Assembly: GCA_030695565.1 (NCBI GenBank)
Contig: JAUYRZ010000028.1
Coordinates: forward strand, 1-64,000
Reading direction: 5' to 3'
Source: Archangium sp.
GTDB taxonomy: Bacteria > Myxococcota > Myxococcia > Myxococcales > Myxococcaceae
Length of the DNA stretch: 64,000 nucleotides
Shown here: positions 10,424-18,742 of the stretch, piece after piece
How positions within the stretch are numbered: position 1 is the stretch's first letter
Layout of the letters: each line of letters starts with the position of its first letter
The notes under the pieces: generated by a model
The model's input: the letters and a program-made list of their open reading frames with translations, nothing else
Database searches by the model: none
Told to the model about the DNA's origin: nothing
Made by a program: the position numbers and the translations under genes

Positions 10424-12124
10424 TCAAGACATCAACGCCTGCAGCGCGGCGACCTGGTTGAGCGTGCGCTCGACCATCGCCAGCGAGACGGGCTTGATGA
10501 GGCAGTCGTTCATACCCGCGCTGCGGCACCGTTCGAGCTCTTCGGGCATGGCCGAGGCGGTCAAGGCGATCACCGGCACCAGGGCCACGTCGCTGTCGAG
10601 GGCCCGAATGCGCTCGGTCGCCTCGTAGCCATCCATCACCGGCATGTGGCAATCCATCAGCACCAGGAAGACGGGCTGACTCTCCACCACCGCGAGCGCC
10701 TCCTGCCCGTTGGTGGCGGTCAGCGTGCGGTAGCCGGCTTTCTCCACCAACCCACAGGCCACCCGCAGGTTGATGGGGTTGTCGTCGACCACCAGCACCG
10801 GCAACACCTGGGCGGCGGGCCTGGGCACCGGCAGTGGCTCGGCTTCGATCAACGCCGCCAGGCCGGTCTGCAGGGGAATGGTGAAACGCAAGGTGGTGCC
10901 TTTGCCCGGCTCGCTGGCCACCTCGAGGGAGCCGCCCAGCAAGGCCACCAGCTCGCGGCTCAGCGCGAGGCCCAGACCGGTGCCGCCATAGCGCCGGGTG
11001 ATGCCCGCTTCGGCCTGCGCGAAGGCCGAGAAGAGGCGGGGCAACACGTCTTTGGCGATGCCGATGCCGGTGTCGGTGACCCGAAACTCGAAGAGCCCTT
11101 CGGCGGCCTGTTTGACCGTGAGGGTGATGGACCCTTTGGGGGTGAACTTGATGGCGTTGTTGAGCAGGTTGTTGAGCACCTGCCGCAGGCGCAAGGCGTC
11201 ACCGCGCATCGCCCTGGGGAGCGCGGGCACCTCGAGGCTCAAGCGCAGCCCGCGGCCCAGCGCCACCGGTTCGTGCAAGGCGCGCAGGTCTTCGAGTTGG
11301 CGGAGCAGATCGAAGTCGGTGGGGTCGAGCTCCATCTTTCCCGCTTCGACCTTCGACATGTCGAGCAGGTCGTTGAGGAGCACCACCAACGAGCGGCCGC
11401 TGCGTTGGAGCAGCTCGAGGTGTTCACGTTGTTCGAAGGTGAGCTCCGACTGCAGCAGCAGGTCGGTCAACCCGAGCACCCCGTTCATCGGCGTGCGCAG
11501 CTCGTGAGAGACGTTGGCCAGGAAGTTCGTCTTGGTCTGGGCCAGCCGCGCCGCTTCTTCGAGCCCGCTGCGGCGGGTGCGCTCGAACAACAACGCGAGC
11601 ACCACGAACGCGAGCACCAGGCCCACGGCGCGCACCGCCATCATGGGGGCGCTGGGGTGCAGCCAGGGCGTGAAGTGGCCTGCCGACTTGAGCAGCTCGA
11701 TGACGATCACCGCGGCCGCGTCGATGACCAACCAGGTCACCCCGGCGCGCATGCCCAGGCCCAGAATGGCGGTGGCGAAGACCACCCCGAACCAGGCCAG
11801 CGTGCCGGGCTGCAGGCCCACTTCACCGGCGACCGCCACGCACATCAGGGCGCTGGAGAGCGCGAAGAGCACGTGACCCGAGGCGTTGGGGGTCTTTCGC
11901 ACCCGAAGCAGCACGAGGCTCAGCACGGGGCCGGCCAGGAAGAGCATGCCGGGGATGGCCCGGGTGACATGGCCGCTCAGCAGCGAGACCGCCACCTGCC
12001 CGAGCACCACCAGGAAGGCGAAGGCGGCGTTCGAGCCCATCACCAGCGCCTGCCGGCGCAGCTCGGGGGAGGCCCGAATCTCAGGGTGAAGCCACTGCTC
12101 CCAGCGGTTCTTGAACGACGCCAT
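10424..12124 (-). CDS. Hybrid sensor histidine kinase/response regulator
   Basis: A 566-residue membrane sensor kinase. About six hydrophobic helices occupy residues 25-185 with no large periplasmic domain. HisKA follows with the phosphoacceptor in FLANVSHELRTPMNGV. The HATPase domain has N box NNLLNNAIKF, G1 DTGIGI and G2 GGTGLGL. A C-terminal receiver domain carries the phospho-Asp in LMDCHMPVMDG and the conserved Lys in IKPV. A phosphorelay to a separate Hpt protein is expected for this layout. Start ATG 12124 was preferred over an in-frame ATG 24 codons upstream because it sits just before the amphipathic pre-membrane segment; this is uncertain. Confidence 0.88.
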   Translation of the reverse strand: MASFKNRWEQWLHPEIRASPELRRQALVMGSNAAFAFLVVLGQVAVSLLSGHVTRAIPGMLFLAGPVLSLVLLRVRKTPNASGHVLFALSSALMCVAVAGEVGLQPGTLAWFGVVFATAILGLGMRAGVTWLVIDAAAVIVIELLKSAGHFTPWLHPSAPMMAVRAVGLVLAFVVLALLFERTRRSGLEEAARLAQTKTNFLANVSHELRTPMNGVLGLTDLLLQSELTFEQREHLELLQRSGRSLVVLLNDLLDMSKVEAGKMELDPTDFDLLRQLEDLRALHEPVALGRGLRLSLEVPALPRAMRGDALRLRQVLNNLLNNAIKFTPKGSITLTVKQAAEGLFEFRVTDTGIGIAKDVLPRLFSAFAQAEAGITRRYGGTGLGLALSRELVALLGGSLEVASEPGKGTTLRFTIPLQTGLAALIEAEPLPVPRPAAQVLPVLVVDDNPINLRVACGLVEKAGYRTLTATNGQEALAVVESQPVFLVLMDCHMPVMDGYEATERIRALDSDVALVPVIALTASAMPEELERCRSAGMNDCLIKPVSLAMVERTLNQVAALQALMS

Positions 12125-12208
12125 GAAGCTCAATTCTTCACCCCACCCCGACCAGTTCGTCGCTCTTTTCGCAGCGCATCGCGCTAACAATGGCATCCCC
12201 GAGGCGAG

Positions 12209-12748
12209 ATGACAGAGAAGCTGATTTTTGCGCAGACCTTCGAGGGGTTACTCCGCTCGCTCACGGGAAAACTGACCCCCCGGCTGGCCACGGGCCTGCG
12301 CGAACGGGGCTTCGACCCGGGGGCCCCGCTGCTGCCGGCGTACCCCCAGGCGGTCTTCATCGAGGTGGTGTCCTTTTTGTCCCGGGAGCTGTACCCGGGG
12401 TTGGATTCTGAAGCGGCCGTCTGCGCCGTCGGCCGGAGCTTCATGGACGGGTACGGCGAGACCATGGTGGGCCGGGCGATGATGGCCATGATGCGGCTGA
12501 TCGGCCCGAGGCGAACGCTGGAGCGGGTGTCGCGCCAGTTCCGCACCGGCAACAACTTCTCCGAGACGAAGCTCACCCCGATAGGAGCGACGGAGTACCA
12601 CCTGTGGGTCAACGAGGTCCGCCTTCCGGGCTGGTACATCGGGCTGCTGTCGAGGGGCCTGGAGCTGGCCGGGGGCCAAGACGTGAAGGTCGAGGTGATC
12701 CAATGCGATCAGGCGGGCGGCCACTTCAGAGTGCGATGGACGGTTTGA
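12209..12748 (+). CDS. DUF2378 (TIGR02265) family protein
   Basis: A 179-residue protein of the DUF2378 family, a paralogous group largely restricted to myxobacteria. Recognisable features are the GLRERGFDP segment, the GRSFMDGYGETMVGRAM core, LIGPRRTLERVSRQFRTGNN, and the C-terminal LPGWYIGLLSRGLELAGG block. It is cytoplasmic with no membrane segment. Function is not established for the family. It precedes the kinase gene at 12843 by 94 bp and may share regulation. Its presence is one of the strongest taxonomic clues in the window. Confidence 0.88.
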   Translation: MTEKLIFAQTFEGLLRSLTGKLTPRLATGLRERGFDPGAPLLPAYPQAVFIEVVSFLSRELYPGLDSEAAVCAVGRSFMDGYGETMVGRAMMAMMRLIGPRRTLERVSRQFRTGNNFSETKLTPIGATEYHLWVNEVRLPGWYIGLLSRGLELAGGQDVKVEVIQCDQAGGHFRVRWTV

Positions 12749-12842
12749 ATCTGATCACGCAACGGAAGGGCGCCGCTGGCCGACAACCTTGGTTGGTGCG
12801 ATGCGAGGCCTTTACGTGTTGAATCAGCGCACTTTTCAACCC

Positions 12843-15053
12843 ATGAGTCAGGGGCAGACCAGCCAGCGATTGAGGCCGTTCAAGCCGCTCCGGTTCGGGC
12901 GGTACACCCTCTTGATGCCCATCAGCACGGGCGGCATGGGGGAGATCTTCCTGGCCCGGCTCGAGGGCTCGCACGGCTTCGACAAGTTGTGCGTCATCAA
13001 GAAGATCCTCCCGCACCTCGCGCAGGACCAGGACTTCGTCGCGCGTTTCGTCGACGAGGCGCGCATCCTGGTCAAGCTCTCGCACGGCAACATCGCCCAG
13101 GTGCTCGACATGGGCGTGCACGAGGGCGAGCCGTACATCGCGCTCGAGTTCGTCGACGGCAAAGACCTGCGCCGGGTGCTCTCGCGCATGCGCGATCGCC
13201 AGCTGCCCCTGCCGCTGTCCTTCGTGCTCTCGGTGATGACCCGGGTGCTCGACGCGCTCGCCTACGCGCACCGCAAGCGGGGCGATGACGACAAGGAGCT
13301 CGAGCTGGTGCACCGCGACGTGAGCCCGCAGAACGTGCTCATCAGCTACGAGGGCGAGGTGAAGGTGATCGACTTCGGCCTCGCCAAGTCGGCCCTCTCG
13401 CTCTCCAAGACCAACCCCAGCATCGTGATGGGGAAGTTCATGTACATGGCGCCCGAGCAGGCGCGCCACAAGACGGTCGATCGCCGCAGCGATCTCTACG
13501 CGGTGGGCCTGTGCCTGTGGGAGCTGGTCACCGGCAAGAACCCCTTCGAAGACGTGCCGTCGGGTGAGCTGATGGGCAAGGTGGGCAACCCCTCCATCCC
13601 CGCGCTCAACACCATCGAGCCGCTGTGCCCGCAGGCGCTCTCCGACGCGGTGGGCAAGGCCCTCGCCCCGGATCCCGCGAACCGTTTTCAGAACGCCGAA
13701 GAGTTCCGCGGAAAGCTGCAGTCGATTCTCCAGGACATCGACCCGCTCTCGGGCGCGGAGACCACCTCGCGTTTCATGCGTGACGCCTTCTCCGCCGAGT
13801 ACCAGGCCGAGCGGCGCATGCTCCACACGGTCAGGGAGCAGGCCAAGGCGTTGGGTGAGGTCGAGGCCAGCGACGAGACGGTGCCCGAAGCGCCGGCTGA
13901 AGAGACGATGCAGAACGCACCTTCGCCGTTCGCCACCCACCCCACGCCGCTGTCGATGCCGGCCATCAACGTGAAGCTGGGGCCCGCCGACGACGAGACG
14001 CCCGCGGCCAGCCGGTTGGGTTTGCAGCCCGAGGCGTTGTCCTTTCAACCGACGCGCAAGGCGGGTGGCAGCTCGTCGAAGTCGAACGAGGTGCACGAGA
14101 AGGAGACGATGCCTTCGATTCAGCTGAAGACGGAGCAGCAGGCGCCGCCGCCTTCAGCGCCGCAGCCGATCCGGGCGCGGCTGTTGGCGAAGTCATTCGA
14201 CCAGGACGCCACCGAGGCTTCGACGCCGGCCATCGCCGAGCCCGAGCCGCTGCCTTCCATCGTGATCGACGGCATCCCTTCGGAGCCCATCAACACCGAA
14301 CTGGAGATCCCCGCGCAGCAGCTGCCGCCGCCCCCTCGCGCCTCGAAGGCCAGCCTGCAGAAGCAGGAAGGCGCGAAGAAGACGGGCAAGAGCGCCAAGG
14401 TCGAGAAGCGCGCCGTGAAGGAGACCCGGGAGCTCAAGGAGGGCGCGCGGCCGGAGAAGCTGGGCGAGCGCCCCGTGCCCAGAGTGAAGATTTCTTCGCC
14501 CGTGCGCACCGATACGCAGGTGCTGCCGCAGGTGTCTGACCGCGCTTCGCCGGGCGTTCCCACCGCGAAGAAGGCCGGTACGCGCGCCATCTGGTTCGTG
14601 CTGCCGGCGCTCGCGGTCGCGGCGGTCGTCGGCACCATCGCGTGGGACATCTACAGCGATCGCGCCGAGCGTCAGCGGGTGGCCGACGAGCAGGAGACGC
14701 CTCAGGAGAACATCGTCGAGCCCGAGCCCGCTCCGAAGCGGGTCAAAGCGGCTCTTCCTGAGCCTGAGCCCGAAGCCGTCAAAGCAGAAGCCCCTCAAGA
14801 GGCCCCGAAAAGGAAGCAGGCCGTGGCCGCGCCGAAGGTCGCGAAAGTGTCGGCCACCCCTGGTGAAGGTGCCATGCGCGCGTTGCAGGGCGACTTCGAT
14901 CGCCTGGTCGACGAAGCGGTGCAGCGCAAGTTCAGGCTGCAGATCAGCGCGCTGGAAGGCCAGGTGGACGACAAGGGCAGCGACCCGGCGTTCGTGAAGA
15001 AGGTCCAGGCACTGCACGAGCAGGTCAAGACGGCGCTCGCCAAACAGCAGTAA
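12843..15053 (+). CDS. Large transmembrane Ser/Thr protein kinase
   Basis: A 736-residue eukaryote-like kinase. The kinase domain covers about residues 15-290: glycine loop STGGMGEIFLA, Lys in VIKKIL, catalytic loop VHRDVSPQNVLI, DFG at DFGLAKS, and MYMAPEQ. The HRDVSPQN variant of the catalytic loop is common in myxobacterial kinases and keeps the essential Asp and Asn. A long Pro/Ala/Glu-rich linker follows, then one transmembrane helix at about 582-602 and a short helical C-terminal domain. ATG 12843 was chosen over upstream in-frame starts because it lies nearest the kinase fold. The ABC ATPase gene starts 12 bp after it, suggesting co-transcription. Confidence 0.88.
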   Translation: MSQGQTSQRLRPFKPLRFGRYTLLMPISTGGMGEIFLARLEGSHGFDKLCVIKKILPHLAQDQDFVARFVDEARILVKLSHGNIAQVLDMGVHEGEPYIALEFVDGKDLRRVLSRMRDRQLPLPLSFVLSVMTRVLDALAYAHRKRGDDDKELELVHRDVSPQNVLISYEGEVKVIDFGLAKSALSLSKTNPSIVMGKFMYMAPEQARHKTVDRRSDLYAVGLCLWELVTGKNPFEDVPSGELMGKVGNPSIPALNTIEPLCPQALSDAVGKALAPDPANRFQNAEEFRGKLQSILQDIDPLSGAETTSRFMRDAFSAEYQAERRMLHTVREQAKALGEVEASDETVPEAPAEETMQNAPSPFATHPTPLSMPAINVKLGPADDETPAASRLGLQPEALSFQPTRKAGGSSSKSNEVHEKETMPSIQLKTEQQAPPPSAPQPIRARLLAKSFDQDATEASTPAIAEPEPLPSIVIDGIPSEPINTELEIPAQQLPPPPRASKASLQKQEGAKKTGKSAKVEKRAVKETRELKEGARPEKLGERPVPRVKISSPVRTDTQVLPQVSDRASPGVPTAKKAGTRAIWFVLPALAVAAVVGTIAWDIYSDRAERQRVADEQETPQENIVEPEPAPKRVKAALPEPEPEAVKAEAPQEAPKRKQAVAAPKVAKVSATPGEGAMRALQGDFDRLVDEAVQRKFRLQISALEGQVDDKGSDPAFVKKVQALHEQVKTALAKQQ

Positions 15054-15065
15054 GGGAGCGGGCGG

Positions 15066-15842
15066 ATGGCGCCGCTCCTCGAGATCGACTCTCTGTCTGC
15101 CGGGTATGGGGAGACCCCCGTGCTCTCAGGCGTCTCGTTGCGGCTGGAGCGCGGTCAAGCGTGGGTGGTGCTCGGGCCCAATGGCGCGGGCAAGTCGACC
15201 CTGGTGCGCGCGGTGATGGGGTTGATCGCGCCCTCGAGCGGCACGGTGAAGGTGTGTGGTCTGCCGGTGCCGGGCACTTCTTCGCGCGAGCTGTCGAAGG
15301 TGGCCGCGTGGGTGCCGCAGACGATGGATGACGCGACGGGCTTCACCGGTCTCGAGGTGGCGTTGATGGGGCGCGCGCCGCACTTGTCCGCGTGGGGGCT
15401 GCCCGGTGCGCGAGATGAAGAAGCGGCGCATGGGGTGATGAAGGAGCTCGGCGTCGATCATCTTTCGGCCCGGCCGCTGAGCGAGGTGTCGGGCGGTGAA
15501 CGCAGGCGCGTGTGGCTGGCGCGGGCGTTGGTGCAGGTGCCGAAGCTTCTGGTGCTCGATGAGCCCACCGCGTTTCTCGACATCAGGCACCAGGTGGAGA
15601 CCCTGCGGGCCGTGCAGCGCCGGTTGTCGGCGGGGCTCGGGGTGCTCGCGGTGCTGCATGACGTGAATCTGGCCATGCATGTGGCCACGCATGCGCTGCT
15701 GCTCAAGGACGGAACGTGTGTGGCGCAGGGGCCGGTGAAGGAGGTGCTCACCGCGGCGGCGCTCTCGGCGTTGTTCGAGATCCCCATGCACCCGGCCGCA
15801 GAGGCAGAGCAGGTGTTCGTGCCCCGGTGGGAGGGGACGTGA
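15066..15842 (+). CDS. ABC transporter ATP-binding protein (FecE/BtuD/HmuV type)
   Basis: A 258-residue ABC ATPase of the type that powers import of iron-siderophore, haem or cobalamin. Walker A is GPNGAGKST, the Q-loop is WVPQTMDD, the signature is EVSGGERRRV, Walker B is LLVLDEPT, followed by the D-loop and the H-loop LHDVN. Length fits the family. No BtuC-type permease or binding protein is in the window, so it must work with subunits encoded elsewhere. It overlaps the TonB-like gene by 4 bp (GTGA), which supports a link to outer-membrane TonB-dependent uptake. Confidence 0.85.
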   Translation: MAPLLEIDSLSAGYGETPVLSGVSLRLERGQAWVVLGPNGAGKSTLVRAVMGLIAPSSGTVKVCGLPVPGTSSRELSKVAAWVPQTMDDATGFTGLEVALMGRAPHLSAWGLPGARDEEAAHGVMKELGVDHLSARPLSEVSGGERRRVWLARALVQVPKLLVLDEPTAFLDIRHQVETLRAVQRRLSAGLGVLAVLHDVNLAMHVATHALLLKDGTCVAQGPVKEVLTAAALSALFEIPMHPAAEAEQVFVPRWEGT

Positions 15843-16492
15843 AGGCGTGGGTGCTGGCCGTGGGGCTTTCGCTCGGGCTGCACGGGGGGCTGGTTTTGAT
15901 GTTTCGCGGGGAAGAAGTGGTGGTGGTGCCTGCGCAGTCTCGCGTGGGCGATGGCTTCGTGAACTTCACTCCGGTGGTGGCTCCTGCGGCTCCGGTGGCG
16001 GTGGCTCCCGTGGTTCCGAAGGTCGTGCGCGCCCGGCCTGGCGCTGACCTGGGCATGGCTCCGGTGGTGGCGGAGGAAGGCCCGGCAATCGCTCGCGGCC
16101 TCCTGCAAGAGCTCCCGCTCCCCCCTGGGGGAGAGGGTATTGAAGGCGTTGACGAGGTCTCCGAGGGCAATCCTGGCCCTCACCCCGACCCTCTCCCGAA
16201 GGGAGAGGGAGACGCGGTCGACGTGGTGGCGCTGGTGCACTCTCGCCTCGCGGCGATGGCAGAGGGGTGTTACCCGGCCGCGGCGCGCCGTTTTCAGCAG
16301 CGGGGCACCGTGCAGCTTTCGTTCTGCCTCGATGCCAGCGGCGGGGCGGCGTCGACTTCGATCACCCAATCCAGCGGGGCGGCGCTGCTCGATGCCGCGG
16401 CGCAGGGCTGCGTGGTGCAGAAGGCCGCACCGTTTCCACCCGAAGCGGCCTCACGCTGCTTCTCGGTGCCGGTTCGCTTCGGCGCTCGTTAA
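15839..16492 (+). CDS. TonB-like energy-transduction protein
   Basis: A 217-residue protein starting at GTG 15839, in a GTGA overlap with the ABC ATPase. An N-terminal membrane anchor (AWVLAVGLSLGLHGGLVLMF) is followed by a Pro/Val-rich spacer and a C-terminal domain of about 65 residues resembling the TonB or AgmX beta-alpha-beta fold (GTVQLSFCLDASGG). Between them a stretch of about 33 residues is encoded by two facing copies of a dispersed palindrome (16112-16210) and reads as PGGEG and DPLPKGEG. Its role is presumably coupling the proton gradient to an outer-membrane receptor; the receptor is not in the window. Confidence 0.7.
   Translation: MKAWVLAVGLSLGLHGGLVLMFRGEEVVVVPAQSRVGDGFVNFTPVVAPAAPVAVAPVVPKVVRARPGADLGMAPVVAEEGPAIARGLLQELPLPPGGEGIEGVDEVSEGNPGPHPDPLPKGEGDAVDVVALVHSRLAAMAEGCYPAAARRFQQRGTVQLSFCLDASGGAASTSITQSSGAALLDAAAQGCVVQKAAPFPPEAASRCFSVPVRFGAR
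16112..16210. repeat. Pair of facing copies of dispersed palindrome family A inside the TonB-like gene
   Basis: The first copy (16112-16137) contains CCCCCCTGGGGGAGAGGG. The second (16177-16210) begins CCCTCACCCCGACCCTCTCC and ends GAAGGGAGAGGGA; it differs from the copy at 28728-28761 at one position in 34. The two copies face each other across a 39-bp centre. The whole block is in frame with the gene and adds a low-complexity linker. This is dispersed repeat DNA captured by a coding sequence. Confidence 0.8.
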
Positions 16493-16510
16493 TCTGGGGC
16501 AGGCACTTCC

Positions 16511-16936
16511 ATGACAGAGACCCACCAGGTGAAACGCGAAACGCTGCCCGATGGGCTCCGGCTCACGGCGGGTGACTGCACCTTCGTCTACCGGCGTCTT
16601 CGTTCGGGCGCGCTGCTGGTGGTGATCAGCGGCGACGATCGAGGTCAGTTCGGCAACGAGAGCCTCGATGAGCTGCGCATGGAGTTGATGCGCCACAAGC
16701 CGCTCGAGCTGTTCGTCGATGCGCGCGCCGCCGTCGGCGTCGCCCTGAGCGTCAGCCAGGACTGGACGAAGTTCTTCTCGACCAACCGCGAGAACCTCAA
16801 GCGGGTCAGCGTGCTGGTGGGCTCGAAGGTGGTGACCCTGACCATCGAGATCGCCCAGCACCTCTCGCGCACCGGCAACCTGATTCAGATCTACTCGGAC
16901 CCCGCCATGTTCGACGCGCGGGTGGGCGATCAGTAG
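16511..16936 (+). CDS. Conserved hypothetical protein, STAS/SpoIIAA-like size
   Basis: A 141-residue cytoplasmic protein I cannot place with certainty. Alternating strands and helices, with RLRSGALLVVISGDDRG followed by ELRMELMRHKPLELFVDARAAVG, resemble the SpoIIAA/STAS-like arrangement in which a helix follows a DxR turn. No catalytic residues stand out. It starts 18 bp after the TonB-like gene and overlaps the end of the convergent mltG by 7 bp. Confidence 0.6.
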   Translation: MTETHQVKRETLPDGLRLTAGDCTFVYRRLRSGALLVVISGDDRGQFGNESLDELRMELMRHKPLELFVDARAAVGVALSVSQDWTKFFSTNRENLKRVSVLVGSKVVTLTIEIAQHLSRTGNLIQIYSDPAMFDARVGDQ

Positions 16937-17940
16937 ACGTCGTACTTCTTGCGCATCTCTTCGTGCTCCGCCGCGTCGCGCGAGGGGTGCAGCTGCTTCT
17001 GCGCGTCGTGCAGGTAGTAGAGGAACTCGCTGGGCGTGGGCCGCAAGGCTGCCTCGAGTGACGAGTACGTCGGCGCTCCGATCGGCGTGGGCGGCAGGCC
17101 CTTCTTGCGGCGCGTGTTGTACGGATCGCCGTCGTCGCGCAGCTTCACCAGGAACGCGCTGCGATCATTCCACGACTTGAGCTCGTAGCGGCTGGTGGCA
17201 TCCACGCCGAGGGGGAAACCCTTGTCGATGCGTTTCCACAAGATGCCGGCGACCAGCGGGCGATTGGAAGGCAGCGGCTCTTCACGCTCCAGCATCGAGG
17301 CCATGATGACCAGCTCGTGAAGCGAGCGTTTGTAGCCGCGCACTTCCATTTCCAGCGGGGTGAAGACGCGCGCCGTGAATTGGTCGAGCTGCTTCTGCAC
17401 CAACACCCGCGGGTCGATGCGGCCCTTCGGCAGCAAATACGTCTCGGGGTAGAGGTAGCCCTCGAGCGTTCCTTCGGGGAGCGTGAACGGCGCGACGTAA
17501 CCCTCGCGCGAAGAAGCGGCCTTCACGTAGGCGCCGGCATCGGCCCGGCCCGCGGCCACCAGCGCCTCATCGACGTCGCGAATGCGCCAGCCCTCGACCA
17601 CCACGAAGGCCTCGTCTTCTGCGAGCGGCGGCTTCTCCAGCGCAGTGGCGAGCTCCATCGGCGAGAGCGCGCGCGAGAGCTTGAACTTGCCCGCCTTGAG
17701 CGCCAGCCCGCCGCGTTTCCACACCACGTAACGGAACACGAGGGTGTCTCCGATGAGACCGATCTTCTGGAGTTGCCCCCCGACGCTGCGTGCGTTGGCG
17801 CCTTTGGGCACTTCGAGCTCGAGCTCTTCGGTGCCGGCGCCCGGCGCCGTGGCCTGGCTGTTGAGCTGAAAGGCAAAACCACCCACGCCGAGAACGGCGA
17901 CGAGCAGCAGGACGAACCCCACCAGGAGCAAGCGCTTCAC
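16930..17940 (-). CDS. mltG: Endolytic transglycosylase MltG
   Basis: A 336-residue inner-membrane peptidoglycan hydrolase that cleaves nascent glycan strands and helps set their length. One N-terminal membrane helix (about 3-24) precedes a LysM-like region and the YceG catalytic domain. The catalytic Glu218 lies in the diagnostic ASMLEREE motif. The family blocks GYLYPETYLLP, FPLGVDATSRYEL and YNTRRKKGLPPTPIGAP are all present. Length matches the family. It is a single gene on the minus strand; pabC or tmk, common neighbours in other bacteria, are absent. Confidence 0.95.
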   Translation of the reverse strand: MKRLLLVGFVLLLVAVLGVGGFAFQLNSQATAPGAGTEELELEVPKGANARSVGGQLQKIGLIGDTLVFRYVVWKRGGLALKAGKFKLSRALSPMELATALEKPPLAEDEAFVVVEGWRIRDVDEALVAAGRADAGAYVKAASSREGYVAPFTLPEGTLEGYLYPETYLLPKGRIDPRVLVQKQLDQFTARVFTPLEMEVRGYKRSLHELVIMASMLEREEPLPSNRPLVAGILWKRIDKGFPLGVDATSRYELKSWNDRSAFLVKLRDDGDPYNTRRKKGLPPTPIGAPTYSSLEAALRPTPSEFLYYLHDAQKQLHPSRDAAEHEEMRKKYDVY

Positions 17941-18095
17941 GGCAGGGAAGTTTTCACGACCGGGCGCCGACTGCGAGCCCGCTTTGGTATGGAGGCGCGA
18001 TGACCTTCGCGACCGGCCGACCTGTTCGACCAGTTCGAAGCCCGGTCACCGGCTCTACAGCGACGAAGACGGAATCCTGGTGTGCGCCGCGCGGC

Positions 18096-18680
18096 TCAAT
18101 CCAGGGTGAGCTTCTCGTCGAGATCCGCCTCGGTGAGGATCGGCTGGGGCAGGGTGTCGAGCAGCGGTCGAAGCAGGTTGAGCGCGGGCGGCACGTAGCG
18201 CTCCACCTCGGCGCCCAGCTCCTTCACGTACACCCGGGTCACCTCGACGAGGTGCTGGTCTTTCGAGGGGAAGCTGCCCGCAGCGCGCGCCGACCACGCT
18301 TCGCGGCCATCACCACACCGCGCCAGCGTGCCGGAGAGCTCGGCTTCGAACCCATCGCCGACGGCCTTGAGCAGGGGCTTCAAGAAGAGCACGCCTTCGA
18401 TGGCGTCTTCGCCGCCGCAGACCTCTTCGAGCTTCGGTGCGTCTGCCAGCACGACCTCCTTCTTCACCAGGAAGTCGCGTTTCTGGTTCACGTAGCGGCG
18501 CGCGATGAGGGCGAACGCTTCGCCGGCTTTCTGGCTTTGATCCGGCAGGGGCTGCACCACGATGGCCAGCCGCTTCACGGCCTTCTGATCCGCCGCGGCC
18601 CAGTCATCCCGCACCGTGGCTGACTTCACGATGGCGCAAGCCGGGAAGACCGCGAGGGCGAGCAGGAACAATCGCTTCAT
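18096..18680 (-). CDS. Lipoprotein (MXAN_6521/LA_1396-like)
   Basis: A 194-residue lipoprotein. ATG 18680 gives a signal peptide ending in a lipobox (LLALAVFPAC), with the lipidated Cys near residue 15. Blocks such as IVKSATVRDDWAAAD, LIARRYVNQKRDF and PILTEADLDEKLTLD match a myxobacterial lipoprotein family I recall as MXAN_6521/LA_1396; that name is from memory. The family has no known biochemical function. It is divergent from the prolyl oligopeptidase gene with 62 bp between. The 155 bp between it and mltG holds no gene I can support. Confidence 0.7.
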   Translation of the reverse strand: MKRLFLLALAVFPACAIVKSATVRDDWAAADQKAVKRLAIVVQPLPDQSQKAGEAFALIARRYVNQKRDFLVKKEVVLADAPKLEEVCGGEDAIEGVLFLKPLLKAVGDGFEAELSGTLARCGDGREAWSARAAGSFPSKDQHLVEVTRVYVKELGAEVERYVPPALNLLRPLLDTLPQPILTEADLDEKLTLD

Positions 18681-18742
18681 GGCGGCGCAATCTACGCACA
18701 ATCGCATCGACGTCTCATCGCGCTCTTGCTGTGGTGCTCGCC

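Noticed and set aside
10646-12187. Long open frame of 513 codons on the plus strand
   Set aside because: It is antisense to the hybrid histidine kinase, which has all kinase and receiver motifs. The product is His/Gln/Arg-rich low complexity typical of a GC-rich shadow frame.
17981-18095. Possible short gene reading KPGHRLYSDEDGILVCAARL
   Set aside because: No start codon in that frame fits; the nearby ATGs are in other frames and soon hit stops or run antisense to the lipoprotein gene.
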